Below, piece after piece: positions 44,788 to 57,500 of a stretch of 64,000 nucleotides of DNA. The translations under genes and the position numbers were made by a program. Positions within the stretch are counted from its first letter, which is position 1. Each line of letters begins with the position of its first letter. Under the pieces are notes generated by a model. It did not search any database, was not told the origin of the DNA, and worked only from the letters and a program-made list of their open reading frames with translations. The DNA is from Thinopyrum elongatum (taxonomy: Eukaryota; Streptophyta; Magnoliopsida; Poales; Poaceae). The DNA lies in assembly GCA_011799875.1 (NCBI GenBank), contig CM022301.1, forward strand, positions 14,606,443 to 14,670,442, in the 5' to 3' direction.

Positions 44788-47700
44788 ATGGATCAAAGAG
44801 ACTTAGAACAAGAAGAGTTGTTGGGGGACATAATCCGCGACGGACGTGATGTCTTGTCGTTTCTCAACGACACCGATGGTCTGGAAGGAGAGGATGAAGG
44901 CTCCGGTGATCGAACAATGGAGGAGGAAAGACATGATCATGTTGTCTCCGGTGACCGAATGCCGGTGGAAGAAGGAGACGGTGATGACGGCTCCGGTGAC
45001 CGAACGGAGGAGGGAGCTATTGCAAAGTCCAGCGAGGTATATATATTAATTAAGCCTGTGCTGACTAGCTAATTGATGCATTAATTGTTTTGGTATATAC
45101 ATATATTAACTCTTCTTTCTTCTTTTATAGCCCTCCGGATCGAGCCAAACTTTGGTAACGAGACGAGGCCCGAAGAAAAGGTTGCGCCAGGATGAAAGGT
45201 TCACGATCACAGCAATCGCGGACGATGGCCAACCGATTGAACCCAGGCGGACCAAGGAAGCATTTTCTGCTCAGTGCGGAGCTATTGTTAGGGACAGCAT
45301 CCCGATCAGCATCCAGCTATGGAATAAGCCTAAGAACGAAGACCCTCAAGTTTCTTATGTCACCGATAGACAGAAAGATGATCTTTGGACCTCGCTGAAG
45401 GCAAATTTCACCCTACCGCCAGAGGAGGATCCGAATAAGCCAGTTATAGAGCCACTGGTCAAGGCGTATGCTCTTAAAAAGATGGCAGATCTATTCAGGA
45501 GGTGGAAGAATGAGTTGAAATCAACATTTGTCGACAAAGGGAAGACTCCAGAATTCACCGGCCGATTTGAAAAGATAAGAGATCATTGGCCCGCATTTGT
45601 GGCCTACAAGACATCGGACAAGAGTAAGAAAATGTCAGAGATAAACAAGATAAATGCTGCAAAGAAGCTGTATCACCATCGCACGGGGTCAGGCGGCTAC
45701 CTCAAAGCCCGGCCGTTGTGGGACAAAGCTGAGAATGACCTGATTGCTAAAGGGGTCGAACCAGAGACATTGAACTGGCCAGACCATTCAAGGACTTGGT
45801 TCTTCGAGGTTGGGGGAACTTTGGACCCTGAAACAGGGAAGTGCCATTGGACGGACGAGCAACTTGCAATACCCGTGAAGAAGCTTCAGAAGTATATCGC
45901 CGCAGCACAGGCAGGGACGTTCATTCCCGACAGAGAGAAGGACGAGCTGACTGAGGCCCTCGAGAATCCTCAGCACCCTGGACGAACACGAGGCACGCCA
46001 GGCTCCGTTGCATGGAAGGTTGGGTTTCCCGGCGCAGGCGGTTACAAAACCCGGGAGAGGAAGAGGAAACAGGAGCTGAGCGAAATGCAGAAGCTCAATG
46101 CAAGAGTACTAAAGCTAGAGGAACAAGTTGAGAGCCAGCGAGCTGCCGACCAACCATCTCAGCGGCACGAATCTACCCCAGAAGCTACCCCGCCATCTCA
46201 GCGGAGAAGCAGCGTGGCTTCCACGGAGCTCGTTCAGCAGCCTGACTTCACGGCTCCTAGCTACCCCGTGGATGCTATCACGGAGGCTCAACATTGCCAG
46301 CTTATGACGAAATGTCGGAACCTCACCTTGAAGGCGGCTGTCGGCTCTGTTGCACCTCCTCAACCTGACGGAACTTTTCACTGCTGTCCGATTCCACATG
46401 GCTATGCTGTTGTGACGCTGGATGAAGTAATGGAGGGATTTGATGAGCTCGAGCTTGACCACACTACAGGTGAAGGGGAGACTCAGCTGGTTTATGCTCT
46501 GAGGACTACATGTCTATGGCGGAAGGAGTACATCAAGCTTCCGAACTGGACGCCTCCGCCTCCTCCTCCTCCTCCGCTGAGTCAGAGCACTCCTCCTCCG
46601 GCGCGTGAGGGCACTCCTTCTCCACCTCCTCCGGCGCGTGAGGGCACTCCGCATCCTCCGGCGCGTCGGAGCACTCCGCCTCCTCCTTCGCCTCATCAGC
46701 AACGGCGGAAGAGAGCCGCCGCCGCTCCGGCGGCTAGCAGTACAAGCAGAGGCGGGAAGCAATTCAGATATGGTCCATCTCTCAAGCCTCTGGAAAAGTT
46801 ACTATATGAGAGGACCGACGAGGAAACCGCGAAAATCAGTGCTACCGAAGTGCATGAACATTTTGCACGGAAACCTCCACCTCCGAAGGAGACGATAGAT
46901 CAGGTGAAACGGAAGCGCACTATCGATGCCCTGAAGCGACCACCACCGTCTTCGCCGCAATCCAACTATGAGCGCATTATTGAAAGGACATAAAAGGAAG
47001 CGGAGCGGTCGGGAAGTACTTGCATGCATGCAAGGTTAGCAGAACGAAGAAGTGGGAAAAAAAATCCCCAGCTCGGCGAACAGGCGAACCAATCGTGCCC
47101 CCTGCTCAAGGTGTCTAGCGATATCGTCGCTAATCAGCCGGGGATGGTGCCCGGTACCAATTCTGCTGATTACCTGAGCGATGATGTAGAGTTTGAAATA
47201 ATGGAGGTGGAAGAATTCAGATACAAGTACGGGCAGCCTCTCGTCAAACCTGATCATCCTCATCTAACAACGATGATGCGAAGATTCCATGAATGGTACA
47301 TGAAAACCTGCAGCGAGTCTGGGAAGGATACTTTGACGCTGAGAATTAAAGAGGAGCACGACCTCGTTGGAATGGATCTGTTGTCTGTTGAATTTGATGA
47401 GTTATTCCAATTATACAATCAAAAGGCCCTCGACAAAACACTCATGACTTGCTACTGTCTGTAAGTACTACTTCTGTAATTAAGTCTCTATATATAGCTC
47501 AGCTCTTTCATTGCATGTATATATAATTATCCTCACTATATTATGTAGATTGAAGATCGTCGAATGCAGAAATGCACAAATCTACGACATTGGGTTCATT
47601 AACCCAAATATCATACATGAATGGACGGTTCAAAAGAATGTCACAGAAACCGAGGACAACTTGCTACAATTGTTGCTTAAAAATCAAAACAAAGAGAAAA

Positions 47701-48517
47701 TACTCTTTCCTTACAACTTCAAGTGAGTGTTACTGTCTTGTGCATATTCGATTTCCCTTATTACTCGAGGTTATAGTAATGTAATTGATGAGTTATGCAT
47801 ACGTGCGCAGGTTCCACTTTATTCTGCTAGAGATTAAGCTTGAGCGGGGAGTAGTAACCGTCTTAGACTCGAGACGAAAAGATCCCCAGGACTATGCGGA
47901 CATGACTGAAATGCTCCAGAAGTATGTTCAATCGATCATTATTGCACCATATCGGCAACTTTGTTCATTTCCTGATATCAAGTAATTATTTTCTTTGTCT
48001 GGCAGGGTTTGGAAAGAGTTCACCGCAATTGCTCCGGGACTGCCGAGGGAGCTGTGATTTACACACCCGAAAGTAACTACTACTAACTAGTTCCGCGCAT
48101 CTCCCATTGATTCTACCTAGTTTCATCAATACCATTTATCATGCTTGATTATCAGTTTGATTGAACTCTATTTCTCGTAAAGTGCTTGTGGCAGGAAGCC
48201 GGAAATGATTTTTGTGGATACTACGTTTGCGAGTTCATCTACAACGCGACGGCCTCTCAGTGGAGCTACTCTGAAAAACAATATAAAGTACGTAAACAAT
48301 AATATTCATAATTTTATTTTATTACCATCATTTGTGTTGAGTTTAATTCATATATATGTATTGACCCCCTTCTTTAAATTAGATGTGTCAGATGCGGGAT
48401 GAACTCCTACCACATGATCGCATATGAGCAATTCAAGAGGAATTGGCGGGATTCTTTCTTGACCACGTCATAAGTAAAGCCGGAGAATACCATGTGGAAT
48501 TTGACATTAGATGTTAG
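44788..48517 (+). pseudogene. B gene 2: Transposase_24-like protein with C-terminal Ulp1 protease domain
   Basis: Exons are 44788-45036, 45131-47460, 47549-47722, 47811-47921, 48006-48072, 48183-48287 and 48383-48517, all in phase. The order is acidic N-terminus (MDQRDLEQEELLGD), basic patch (RRGPKKRLRQDERF), Transposase_24 core (FVDKGKTPEFTGRFEKIRDH, HHRTGSGGYLKARPLWDK, RTWFFEVGGTLDPETGKC), coiled coil, Pro-rich linker (46550-46740), then a Ulp1/C48 domain with His in FHFILLEIKLERG, Asp in VLDSR, and Gln and Cys in WQEAGNDFCGYYVCEF, i.e. the full catalytic set. Stops are TAA at 46991-46993, TGA at 48055-48057 and TGA at 48425-48427. Otherwise it is nearly complete. SUMO-protease-like domains are common in plant transposons; the substrate is unknown. 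The first part would bind element DNA in the nucleus. Confidence 0.8.
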
Positions 48518-48879
48518 GGATTGTACGTAAGAGATCTTATATTGTATATATGTAGCTAGTAGCGTCGGATAGATATACGAAAACTTGTTGTTCGACCAAT
48601 CTCTCGGAGAAAGAGAGGTCGATCACTTCTCTCTGTATATGTTCATGATGATCTTGTGTACTAATGGTTCCTTCATTTGCTTACTAGCTAGCTGTCGAGT
48701 TCTCTCTATACGTATAGTAGCTAGCGTCGACCAAGCACGGAGAAAGAGAGGCACTTCTCTCTATTAGCAGCTACACATATGAAACCCCTAAATTAACCCT
48801 CCAAAACCCCCTAACCCCCCCCCCCCCTCCCTTTCAAAAAAAAAAAACCCCAGCTCCTGCCAAATGCTGACGCGTGGAG
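48518..48879. other. 3' untranslated and spacer of element B
   Basis: Contains repeated GTATAGTAGCTAGCGTCG-like pieces, CTCTCTATA motifs and a CCCCCCCC tract with a following A run (48815-48850). The reverse counterpart in D is 54200-54540. No gene. Confidence 0.5.
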
Positions 48880-49091
48880 GCCTTTTGGTCTCGGTTGGTG
48901 TTACCAACCGGGACTAAAGGTCCTCCTGCCTGGGCTCCCGGCAGCGACCACGTGGAGCCCCTTCTGTCCCGGTTCGTAAGCGAACCGGGACTAAAGGTTT
49001 TGGGCTTTAGTCCCGACCCTTTAGTCCCGGTTCCAGAACCGGGGCTAATGGGCCTCTGGAACCGGGACAAATGGGCCGTTTTCCACTAGTG
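48880..49091. repeat. 3' subterminal hairpins and terminus of element B
   Basis: GGTCTCGGTTGGTGTTACC with AACCGGGACTAAAGG, and two further pairs, then TTTTCCACTAGTG at 49091 and the target duplication ACT. It matches 53969-54190 in D, inverted. Confidence 0.8.
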
Positions 49092-49465
49092 ACTTGAAGA
49101 GGATGGAAATGACTGTGAGATGACTGAGGAACCTGAGGAGGACTGAGATGATGGAGGTGATTTAGATCCAAGTGTGGCAACTGTTGTTACGCAGGGCTGC
49201 TTTGCGTATCCATCCATATCTGTTTCTTCACTTCAACTTCTGTTTGCTCTTACTCTTTTATACTCCTAGATCAGTGGTCTGGCGTTCTGGAAGCAGTATT
49301 CTTGATGTTATATATACTAGATGACCCGTTGCGCCCATGGCGCAAAGGGCAAGCGCAGACCAAGCTTTCAAACCATGCAAGTAAGCATATTTAGAGATCG
49401 ATCATAAAATACTTGAAGTATAAGAAAATAGATATTTATGTATGATGTGCATACATAGCGTTATA

Positions 49466-49525
49466 CTCCCTCCGTCCCATAATATGCAGTGTCTAAAACG
49501 TTCTTATATTATGGGACGGAGGGAG
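49466..49525. mobile_element. Stowaway-type MITE, 60 bp
   Basis: CTCCCTCCGTCCCATAATAT and its perfect inverted copy enclose GCAGTGTCTAAAACGTTCTT. TA flanks lie at 49464-49465 and 49526-49527. Confidence 0.9.
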
Positions 49526-50451
49526 TATATTACATTGCATGGTAGATTTATAGGCCAAAAGGAAGACATGATATCAGTTCATCATAAGCAAAGCTACATA
49601 GGTAGAGATGCATCATATTGATAGCTTTGGTCATTCAGCTTATGGTAACTATGATATGCTGTCATTTACATCAGGTAGAGTCATCACTGCATGTGCCACT
49701 GGTATCGAAAATGACCTCATGGTCTAAGTAGCTCTTGTTTTTCTCAGAGGGATAGGACTGAATAGTTGCCTCGAGACGAACGGTCATTGCCTTGTGTGGT
49801 GAGTAAACTTTGCCTTGTGTGGTGAGTAAACTGTGTTTGGAAGGTAGAGCTGTTGCATCATAGCATCCAGAAGCAATTTTGGATCCTAACGTGTTCCATC
49901 ACAGCGAACTGATGACAGAGAGGAAGACATTGTAAGCAAGTATTGAAAGCTGTACATTGTATGATTCTACATGTGTCTATATATCTATTAATTTTTTGTC
50001 ACAGAAACATCACTGATAAACAATGGTGATAGTAACTGAATGTGCATTCCGCATGTTCAAACTCGAACTTTTATGTTTTAGCCGGAGTATGTATGCTAGT
50101 TAGGTAATCTTGATGTTGACCTAGTAAATATCAAGAGACATGTGCATACACCAGCAGATGATAAAAAACCTGAGAATAACAGGGCTTTCAGCTTGCCGAA
50201 ATTGTAGAAGATACATGCATGTACTATCTCTTAGGCACCAAGAAAATAGCAGATTAACATGTATGACCATGTACCAATCAATTATTCAGGTCTTGATTAG
50301 GAAGCATACACGCAACAAGGACCAATAGCTTGATCATAGAAGAAACTTTATTTCCTTATCCCTAGTATGATAGCATACTAACAGAACAGAACACTGCAGA
50401 AATACGTATATATGCTATATTAAAGAGTGCATACTTCATATGAATATAATA

Positions 50452-50608
50452 CTCCCTCCATTTCTAAATATAAGTCTTTCTCGGATTTCAATACAAAATA
50501 TATACGGATGTATATAGACATATTTTAGAGTGTACATTCACTCATTTTGCTCCGTATGTAATCCATAGTGGAACATCTAAAAAAACTTATATTTAGGAAC
50601 AGAGGGAG
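50452..50608. mobile_element. Stowaway-type MITE, 157 bp
   Basis: Ends CTCCCTCCATTTCTAAATAT and ATATTTAGGAACAGAGGGAG are inverted copies. TA lies on both sides (50450-50451, 50609-50610). The middle ATTTTAGAGTGTACATTCAC is typical of a common Triticeae Stowaway family. Confidence 0.88.
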
Positions 50609-50698
50609 TATATAAATAACACGTGACATGCAAATATTGGGTCTAATTCAATGTACTGTTTGAGCCTTGAAATATTCTGAAGTGCAAATCTGAATGTC

Positions 50699-52146
50699 GG
50701 TACGGGAAGGGCCCCCGCATCGCTCCGCACGAGCGACACGGGTGGCGAACTAGCCATCGCCGATAGCCGTCGTCTCGCTGTCTTCCCTCCTTGCCGCCGG
50801 GCAAAGCCCGTGTGGCAGCGCGGGTGGGGGGGGGGGGGCTTCATCCTCTGGGTGCGGTCGTCCCCGTGGCCGGTGCATGCGGGCGCCGGCGCGTCGGTCG
50901 TCGCGCGGGTTGAGCCGGCGGTCTGGAGTACCTCTCCTCCAGCGGAGCAGCGGATCCGAGGCCCTTGCGCCCGGATCTGGTGGGCGGGCAGCCGTCAGAC
51001 TGCGGCGGCGGCCCTCGTGGCGTGGTGACCCATGCTGTTGTGGCCACTCTGGTCAGGTACGGGCACGGGCACGTGGAGCTCCGGGACGCGCGGATCTGGT
51101 GCGTATGAGGCGTGCGGGCCGGGAGGGCTACAGGCCGCGCAAATCTGGCGCGGGGCAGCGCATGGTGACCGCGGCCGGTTCGCGAGTGCGAGCAGTGATG
51201 GCGGTTCGGCAAGGCGACGGAGCCGTGGTGGGCGTGGCGCGGCGGCTCGGTCGCTGGATCTGCGCGTGGTTTCTGGCTGGGGAGTGGATCTGGCAGGTCG
51301 TCCGTGGCTGGCGGCCCGGGAGGGGTACTGCCGGCTGCTGGTGGTGCCCGGATGCCGCTTGATGGATCAGGGAGGCTCCGACTGCGGTTGGATGCGGGGT
51401 GCAGGACCCGATATGGTCTATGCAGGCCCGTCGCCGGGGAGGCTAGCTGGTGGCCCTAGGCCTGCTGCGTGGGAGTGCGTGCACCGGGTGAAAGCATGGC
51501 CGGCGCTGACCGGCAGACGGCGACGGCGCCCGTGGGCGTCGCTATCCTCCTTGGAGGCGTCTTCGGGAATCTTCACAACCTCTACTCCCGGATCAAGTTC
51601 TTCGGGTGAAAGCCCAGATCCTGCTACAGGGTCGGGGGTGGCATCATCTTCAACGTCGTTACCCTCTTTAGGGTGCCGTCTTGAAGAGATTGATCCCTCT
51701 GGTGCTTCCTTCGACTGGACGTGCACGGTGAATTCTGTGGCAACGATGACGGCGGTGAGCAATGTCGGGGGCGTGGTTTTGGTCGTGGTAGTCGTCTCTT
51801 CTTCTCCGGCGTGTCCGTGGGGCTGCCTCGACTATTTTGTTGTTGTGAAGTCGAAGCCGCGGTGGCGGGGCCCCGGTGGTATATGATGACGCGTGACAGG
51901 TGGTTCGTTTGGTGATCCTCAATGATGCCAACCTAGCCTAGTTTCCCCGTAGTTCACCGTCGGAGTCGGAGCTGTGTTGTCTTTTGTGGATAGTATGGAA
52001 GTGTTGCAGCTTTTAGGGCTGATGTTTTTCTTTTTCTTTGATCTTCGGGTCTTCTAGTCCTAGGACCTTCACCACCTTGTTGTTTCCGTTGCTCTCTGCT
52101 ATTATCAATGAATGCCAGCGATGCTGGATCTTACAAAAGAAAAAAA
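50699..52146 (+). mobile_element. GC-rich retroposon with A-rich tail
   Basis: The 14-bp direct repeat CAAATCTGAATGTC flanks it (50685-50698 and 52147-52160) and it ends in an A-rich tract (AAAAGAAAAAAAA), signatures of LINE-machinery insertion. The body is very GC-rich for 900 bp, then less so, unlike its AT-rich surroundings. The long frames inside (for example 51032-51886) have no protein features and are by-products of high GC. It may be a truncated or non-autonomous non-LTR element, or a processed transcript. Confidence 0.7.
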
Positions 52147-53968
52147 ACAAATCTGAATGTCCATACCAAGAGACCTAGAACTAAGCACTTTTAAAATTAT
52201 GAAGAACAGTCACCAATGAGCATCACCTATTCTGCCAATAAAATTGTCAGATCTGGCCAACTCAAAAGGCTTTAAGCACTATATCCAGTCTTTAACAATA
52301 AGTAACTAAGTCAGTATCCCTGTCAAGTTAATACAGTATAATTCACAATGGCCTACTGTTTGAAACAACATGTTTCTTTCCTTGGTACTCTCGAAAGACA
52401 ATGTGTACAGTAAAGCGTGTACCTCTTATTGTTTTATTCCAGTAATATTCCCTTAGACCATCTATGTTATCTGTGAAAGCAACATATGCCCAGTTGGTCT
52501 GATGTATGGCAGATGTTGTTTAGCGGAGGGTACATTGTAGTATATCGTATACTCAACAGCTAGAAAATAGCTGTAGATTTGTCCTTGTGGACTGAAATTC
52601 TGTCAAATGTATATCTCTCGGTCACTGTTACCGTAGGTCCATAATTCATAGACTGAATATGCTGCTTACCGAAGATATGCTTACTTATGGCAGGGATGTC
52701 TTGCATAGTGCATTGGAAATGAAGACGGTGTGGGTTGGAGAATGACAAACGTGAGATGGATCATTTTATCCAATGAGTACGTGTAGTTTGTCCATCTCAG
52801 TCGCTCCCTCGCCGAAGTGCTCCAACGAATTCGAAAAGAGCAGCGGTCCAGGAAAAACAGAGGAGCACACACAGCCGGGTTTTAGGATGTTTTCTCCTTT
52901 TTTTTTTCTCAGAGTGCTGCCAAGGTTACAAATACATGCATGTAGTACCAGTAGATATCAAGTGGGCAGCACCTAATATCTCAAGGTGCACCACATGAGT
53001 TCATGAGGAAGCTCGCTAATGCCAAGAGCTAACTAAGTTGTATAGTTTCAGAGCATATGAGACCAAGCAAGCAGAGTATCTACAGAGACACCACAGTCAG
53101 TTTGGCATGTATCCAAAGAGTATCTAAAGAGACCTCCCATGAAAAAGACAATGAAGGTATCTATATATATGAACTTTGTGCTCAAGTATTAGCATGTTAA
53201 CTTTTTTACTTGGCATCTAACGGCCCTTGTTGTGGAAATGGTGTTTTGCTACCCTGCGAACTTTTCCCCATTTGTGAAACTGCCTTCAGTTTATTTTTAA
53301 AAGAAGGCGAACTCTTTTCTTATGACCTCGTGGTTTCTGCATTTTAGGTAACAAGGGACAAGGGAAGAGCAGCCTCGTGGTTTCAGCGGGAAGAAATGGA
53401 AGGTATAGCATGTACTCAATCTACTGTTTCCTTGGTTTTCTTTTAGCTATAACACATTTGATGAGACATCACCACTACTTTTTTTCTTCAGTTAACAAGT
53501 TGTGTTGACCCAGATGGGAAATTTCTTATAATCTGATTTATTTTCCGTGTGAGCAGTAGTTTCTGAGATTCCAGTGAAGGGATGGTGGTGGTGCCCCTGT
53601 AAAACATCAAAGTGCGATGACAATACGAGTTCGGGGTCTGGGTCCGGTGGGAAGCTAAGCTTCAAGTAATATGCGGGTAGCTGCTCCTAGTCGGCGTGGG
53701 TGGTGTACTCGATGCTGTCGTTCACGTCGGCACCGGCTGGAAGGATGGAGCTGCAGACGCCATCAAGGGGGAACAACTACAACTATAACTAGAGCAATGA
53801 GTACGCGCCCTGACTGTCATTGGTGAGCCAGAAGAACTCGGCTCAGAGGCACGCCGGATGGCGTAGTGGATCACCACTGACTCAGACTGTGAGTGCCTAT
53901 CTATCCACACTGTAGCATATGTTAACAGGGTGATCAATTAGTTTTGTTGGAGACACTAGCTAATCCAG

Positions 53969-54190
53969 CACTAGTAGAAAAATGCCCATTTGTCCCGGTT
54001 CATAAGGCCCATTTGTCCCGGTTCGGGAACCGGGACTAAAGGGTCGGGACTAAAGCCCAACATCTTTAGTCCCGGTTCTTATACGAACCGGGACAGATGG
54101 GGCTCCACGTGGCCGCTGCGGCGAGCCCAGAGAGGAGGGCCTTTAGTCCCGGTTGGTAACACCAACCGGGACCAAAGATCATCCACGTGT
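53969..54190. repeat. 3' terminus and subterminal hairpins of element D
   Basis: CACTAGTAGAAAA followed by three CCCGGTT / AACCGGGAC inverted pairs, mirroring 48880-49091. 54200-54538 is non-coding and includes a poly-G run (54231-54243). Confidence 0.8.
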
Positions 54191-54538
54191 CAGCAGCTCA
54201 GAAGCTGAGGTTTTTATTTTTTATTTTGAAAGGGGGGGGGGGGTGTTAGGGGTTTTGTAGGGTTAATTTAGGGGTTTCATATATTGTGTTAGTTAGCTAA
54301 TAGAGAGAAGTGTCCTCTCTTATCTTCGTGCTTGGTCGACGCTACGTACTATACGTATAGAGAGGACTCGACACGCTAGCTAGTAAGCAAAAGAAGGAAA
54401 CCATTAAGTACACAAGATCGTCATGAACATATACAGAGAGAAGTGATCGACCTCCTCCTTCTCCGAGAGATTGGTCGAACAACAAGTTTTCGTATATCTA
54501 TCCGACGCTACTAGCTACATATATACAATATAAGATCC

Positions 54539-57500
54539 CTAACATCTGATGTCAAGTTCCACATGGTATTCTCCGGCTGGATTAATGACGTGGTCAAGAA
54601 AGAATCCAGTCAATTCCTCTTGAATTGCCTTTAAGCGATTTTGTGGTAGGAGTTCATCCCGCACCTGCCAAATCTAATTTGAAGAAGGGGGTCAATACAT
54701 ATATATGAATGAAACTCAACACAAATGATGGTAATAAAATAAAATTGTGAATATTATTGCTTACGCACTTCATATTGTTTTTCGGAGTAGCCCCGCTTAG
54801 AGGTCGTTGCGTTGTAGATGTACTCGCAAACGTAGTATCCACAAAAAATATTCCCGCCTTCCTGCCACAACCACTTTACGAGAAATAGAGGTCAATCAAA
54901 CTGATAATCAAGCATTATAAATGGTATTAATGAAACTAGCTAGAATCAATGGGAGATGCACGGAACTAGCTAGTAGTACTTACTTTCGGGTGTGTAAATC
55001 GCAGATCCCCCGGCAGTCCCGGAACTTCTGCGGTGAACACTTTCCAAACCCTGCGAGACAAAGAAAATAATTACTTGATATCAGGAAATGAACATAGTTG
55101 CCGATATGGTGCGATAATGATCGATTGAACTTACTTCTTGAGCATTTCAGTCATGGCCGCATACTTCTTGAGCATTTCAGTCATGGCCGCATATTCGTTT
55201 TGAGTCTAAGACGGTTACTAGTCCCTGCTCAAGCTTAATCTCTAGGAGAATAAAGTGGAAGCTGCACACGCATGCATAACTCATCAATTACATTACTATA
55301 ACCTCGAGTAATAATGGAAACCGAATATGCAGAAGACAGTAACACTCACTTGAAGTTGTAAGGAAAGAGTATTTTATCTTTGTTTTGATTTTCAAGCAAC
55401 GATTGTAGCAAGTTGGCCTCGGTTTCTTTCGGATTATATTTAACCGTCCATTGTTCTATGAGATTTGTGTTAATGAACCCAATATCATAGATTTGTGCAT
55501 TTCTGCATTCGACGATCTTCAATCTGCATAATATAGTGAGGATAATTATATATACATGCAATGAAAGAGCTGAGCTATATATAGAGACTTAATTACAGAA
55601 GTATAGTACTTACAGACAGTAGCAAGTGATGATTATTTTATCGAGGTCCTTTTGATTGAAAAACTGGAAGAACTCCTCAAATAGAATAGACAACAGATCA
55701 ATTCCAACGAGGTCGTGCTCCTCTTTAACTCTCAGCGTCAAAATATCCTTCCCAGACTTGCAGGTGTCTATGTACCACTTATGGAATCTTCGCATCATCG
55801 TTGTTAGAGGAGGAGCACCAGGTCTGACGAGAGGCTTCCCGTACTGGTATTTGTGTTCGTCCACCTCCATTGTATCAAAATGTGCATCATCGGGCAGGTA
55901 ATCACCAGGATTGGTACCGGGCAGCATCCCCGGCAGATTTGCGACGATATCGCTAGACACCTTGAGCGGGGGGCACGATTGGTTTGCCTGTTCGCCGAGC
56001 TGGGGAATTTTGTTCCCACTTCTTCGTTCTTGTAACCTTTTGTCAGTTGAAGTAGTTCCCGACCGGCGCGCTCCTTCCACTGCCTTTTTAAGAGCGCGGG
56101 CATGGTTGTCATCCGGCGGAGGCGGTGGTGGTCGCTTCAGGTTCTTCACAGTGCGCTTCAATTTCACCGGATCCATCTTCTCCTCCGGAGGTGGATTTTT
56201 CTTTGCAAAAAAGTCCCTCACTTGGGCTTTACAGATCTCCGCGTTTTCCTCGTCGGTCATCTCGTATGGTAACTTCTCTAGAGGCGTGAGAGTCGGACCG
56301 AATCTGTATTGCCTCCCGCCTCTGGCTGTATTGCTAGACGCCGGAGCAGTCGGAGTGGCTGCGGCTGTCTTCCTTCGTTGCTTACGAGGCGGAGAAGGAG
56401 GCGGAGTGCTACGACGCGCCGGAGCAGCCGGAGCGGCGGCGGCTGTCTTTCGCTGTTGCTGACGAGGTGGAGAAGGAGGCGGGCTGCTCGGACGCGCCGG
56501 CGCAGGCGGAGAAGGAGGCAGAGTGCCGCCACGCGCCGAAGCAGCCGGAGAAGGAGGCGGAGTGCCCTGATCACTCGCCAGAGGAGGAGGCGGAGGAGGA
56601 GGCGGAGTGCCCTGACTTGCCGGAGGAGGAGGCGGAGGCGTCCAGTTCGGAAGGTTGATGAGCTCCTTCCGCCATAGACATGGAGTCTTCAGAGCAAGAC
56701 CCAGCTGAGTCTCCCCTTCACCGGTAGGGTGGTCAAGCTGGAGCTCCTCAAATCCCTCTGTTATTTCATCGACCATCACAACAGCATAGCCTTGTGGAAT
56801 CGGAAGGCAGTGAAAAGTTGCGCCGGGTTGAGGAGGTGTAACAGAGCCGACAGCCGCCTTGACTTTGAGGTGCTGCCATTGCGTCATAAGGTGGCAATCT
56901 TGAGCCTCCGTGATAGCATCCACGGGGTAGCTGGGAGCCGTGAAGTCAGGCTGCTGAAGGACCTCGGTGGAAGCCACGCCGCTTCTCCACTGAGATGGAG
57001 GGGTAGCTTCTGGGGTAGCTCCGGCAGGTCGCTGGCTCTGAACTAGTAGTGCTTGTTCCTCTAGCGCTCATACCCTTCCATTCAGCGACTGCAGTTCCGT
57101 CTGCTCCACTTTCCTCCTCCTCTCCCGGGTTTTGTAACCACCTGCACTGGGAAACCCAACCTTCCACGCAACGGAGCCTGCCGTGCCTCGTGTTCGTCCT
57201 GGGTGCTCAGGATTCCCGAGGGCCTGTGTGAGCTCGTCGTTCTCTCTGTCGGGAACGAACGTCCCTTCCTGCGCTGCGGCGATATAGTTCTGAAGCTTCT
57301 TGACGGGTATTTCAAGTTGCTCCTTCGTCCAATAGCACTTCCCTGTTTCAGGGTCCAAGGTTCCCCCAACCCCGAAGAACCAAGTCCTTGAACGGTCTGG
57401 CCAGTTCAATGTCTCTGATTCGACCCCTTTATCAAGCAGGTCCTTCTCAGCCTTGTCCCACAACGGCCGGGCTTTGAGGTAGCCACCTGACCCCGTGCGA

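Larger units (their letters stand above)
36705..49091 (+). mobile_element. CACTA element B, complete ends (12.4 kb)
   Basis: 5' end CACTAGTAGAAAACAGGGC at 36705, 3' end TTTTCCACTAGTG at 49091, target duplication ACT at 36702-36704 and 49092-49094. Contents in order are 5' hairpin repeats and TATA, coiled-coil membrane protein gene, TNP2 gene (broken), 330-bp array, internal hairpin repeats and TATA, microsatellite, captured SNF2 fragment, minisatellite, Transposase_24/Ulp1 gene (broken), 3' hairpin repeats. Same family and order as D. Confidence 0.92.
49092..53968. other. Host sequence right of element B
   Basis: 49095-49145 continues the acidic frame interrupted by B. After that I see no gene. 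The region carries MITEs at 49466-49525 and 50452-50608, a GC-rich retroposon at 50699-52146 and otherwise AT-rich, non-repetitive-looking sequence with only short ORFs (49146-50450, 52161-53968). It ends at CAG (53966-53968), the probable target duplication of element D. Confidence 0.5.

Noticed and set aside
49315..49375. ACTAGATGACCCGTTGCGCC motif reminiscent of a dispersed grass repeat
   Set aside because: I could not define ends, inverted repeats or a target duplication, so no element is called.
51032..51886. Long ORF of 284 codons
   Set aside because: It lies inside a retroposon with target duplication and A tail; the composition is GC-driven and no protein family is recognisable.
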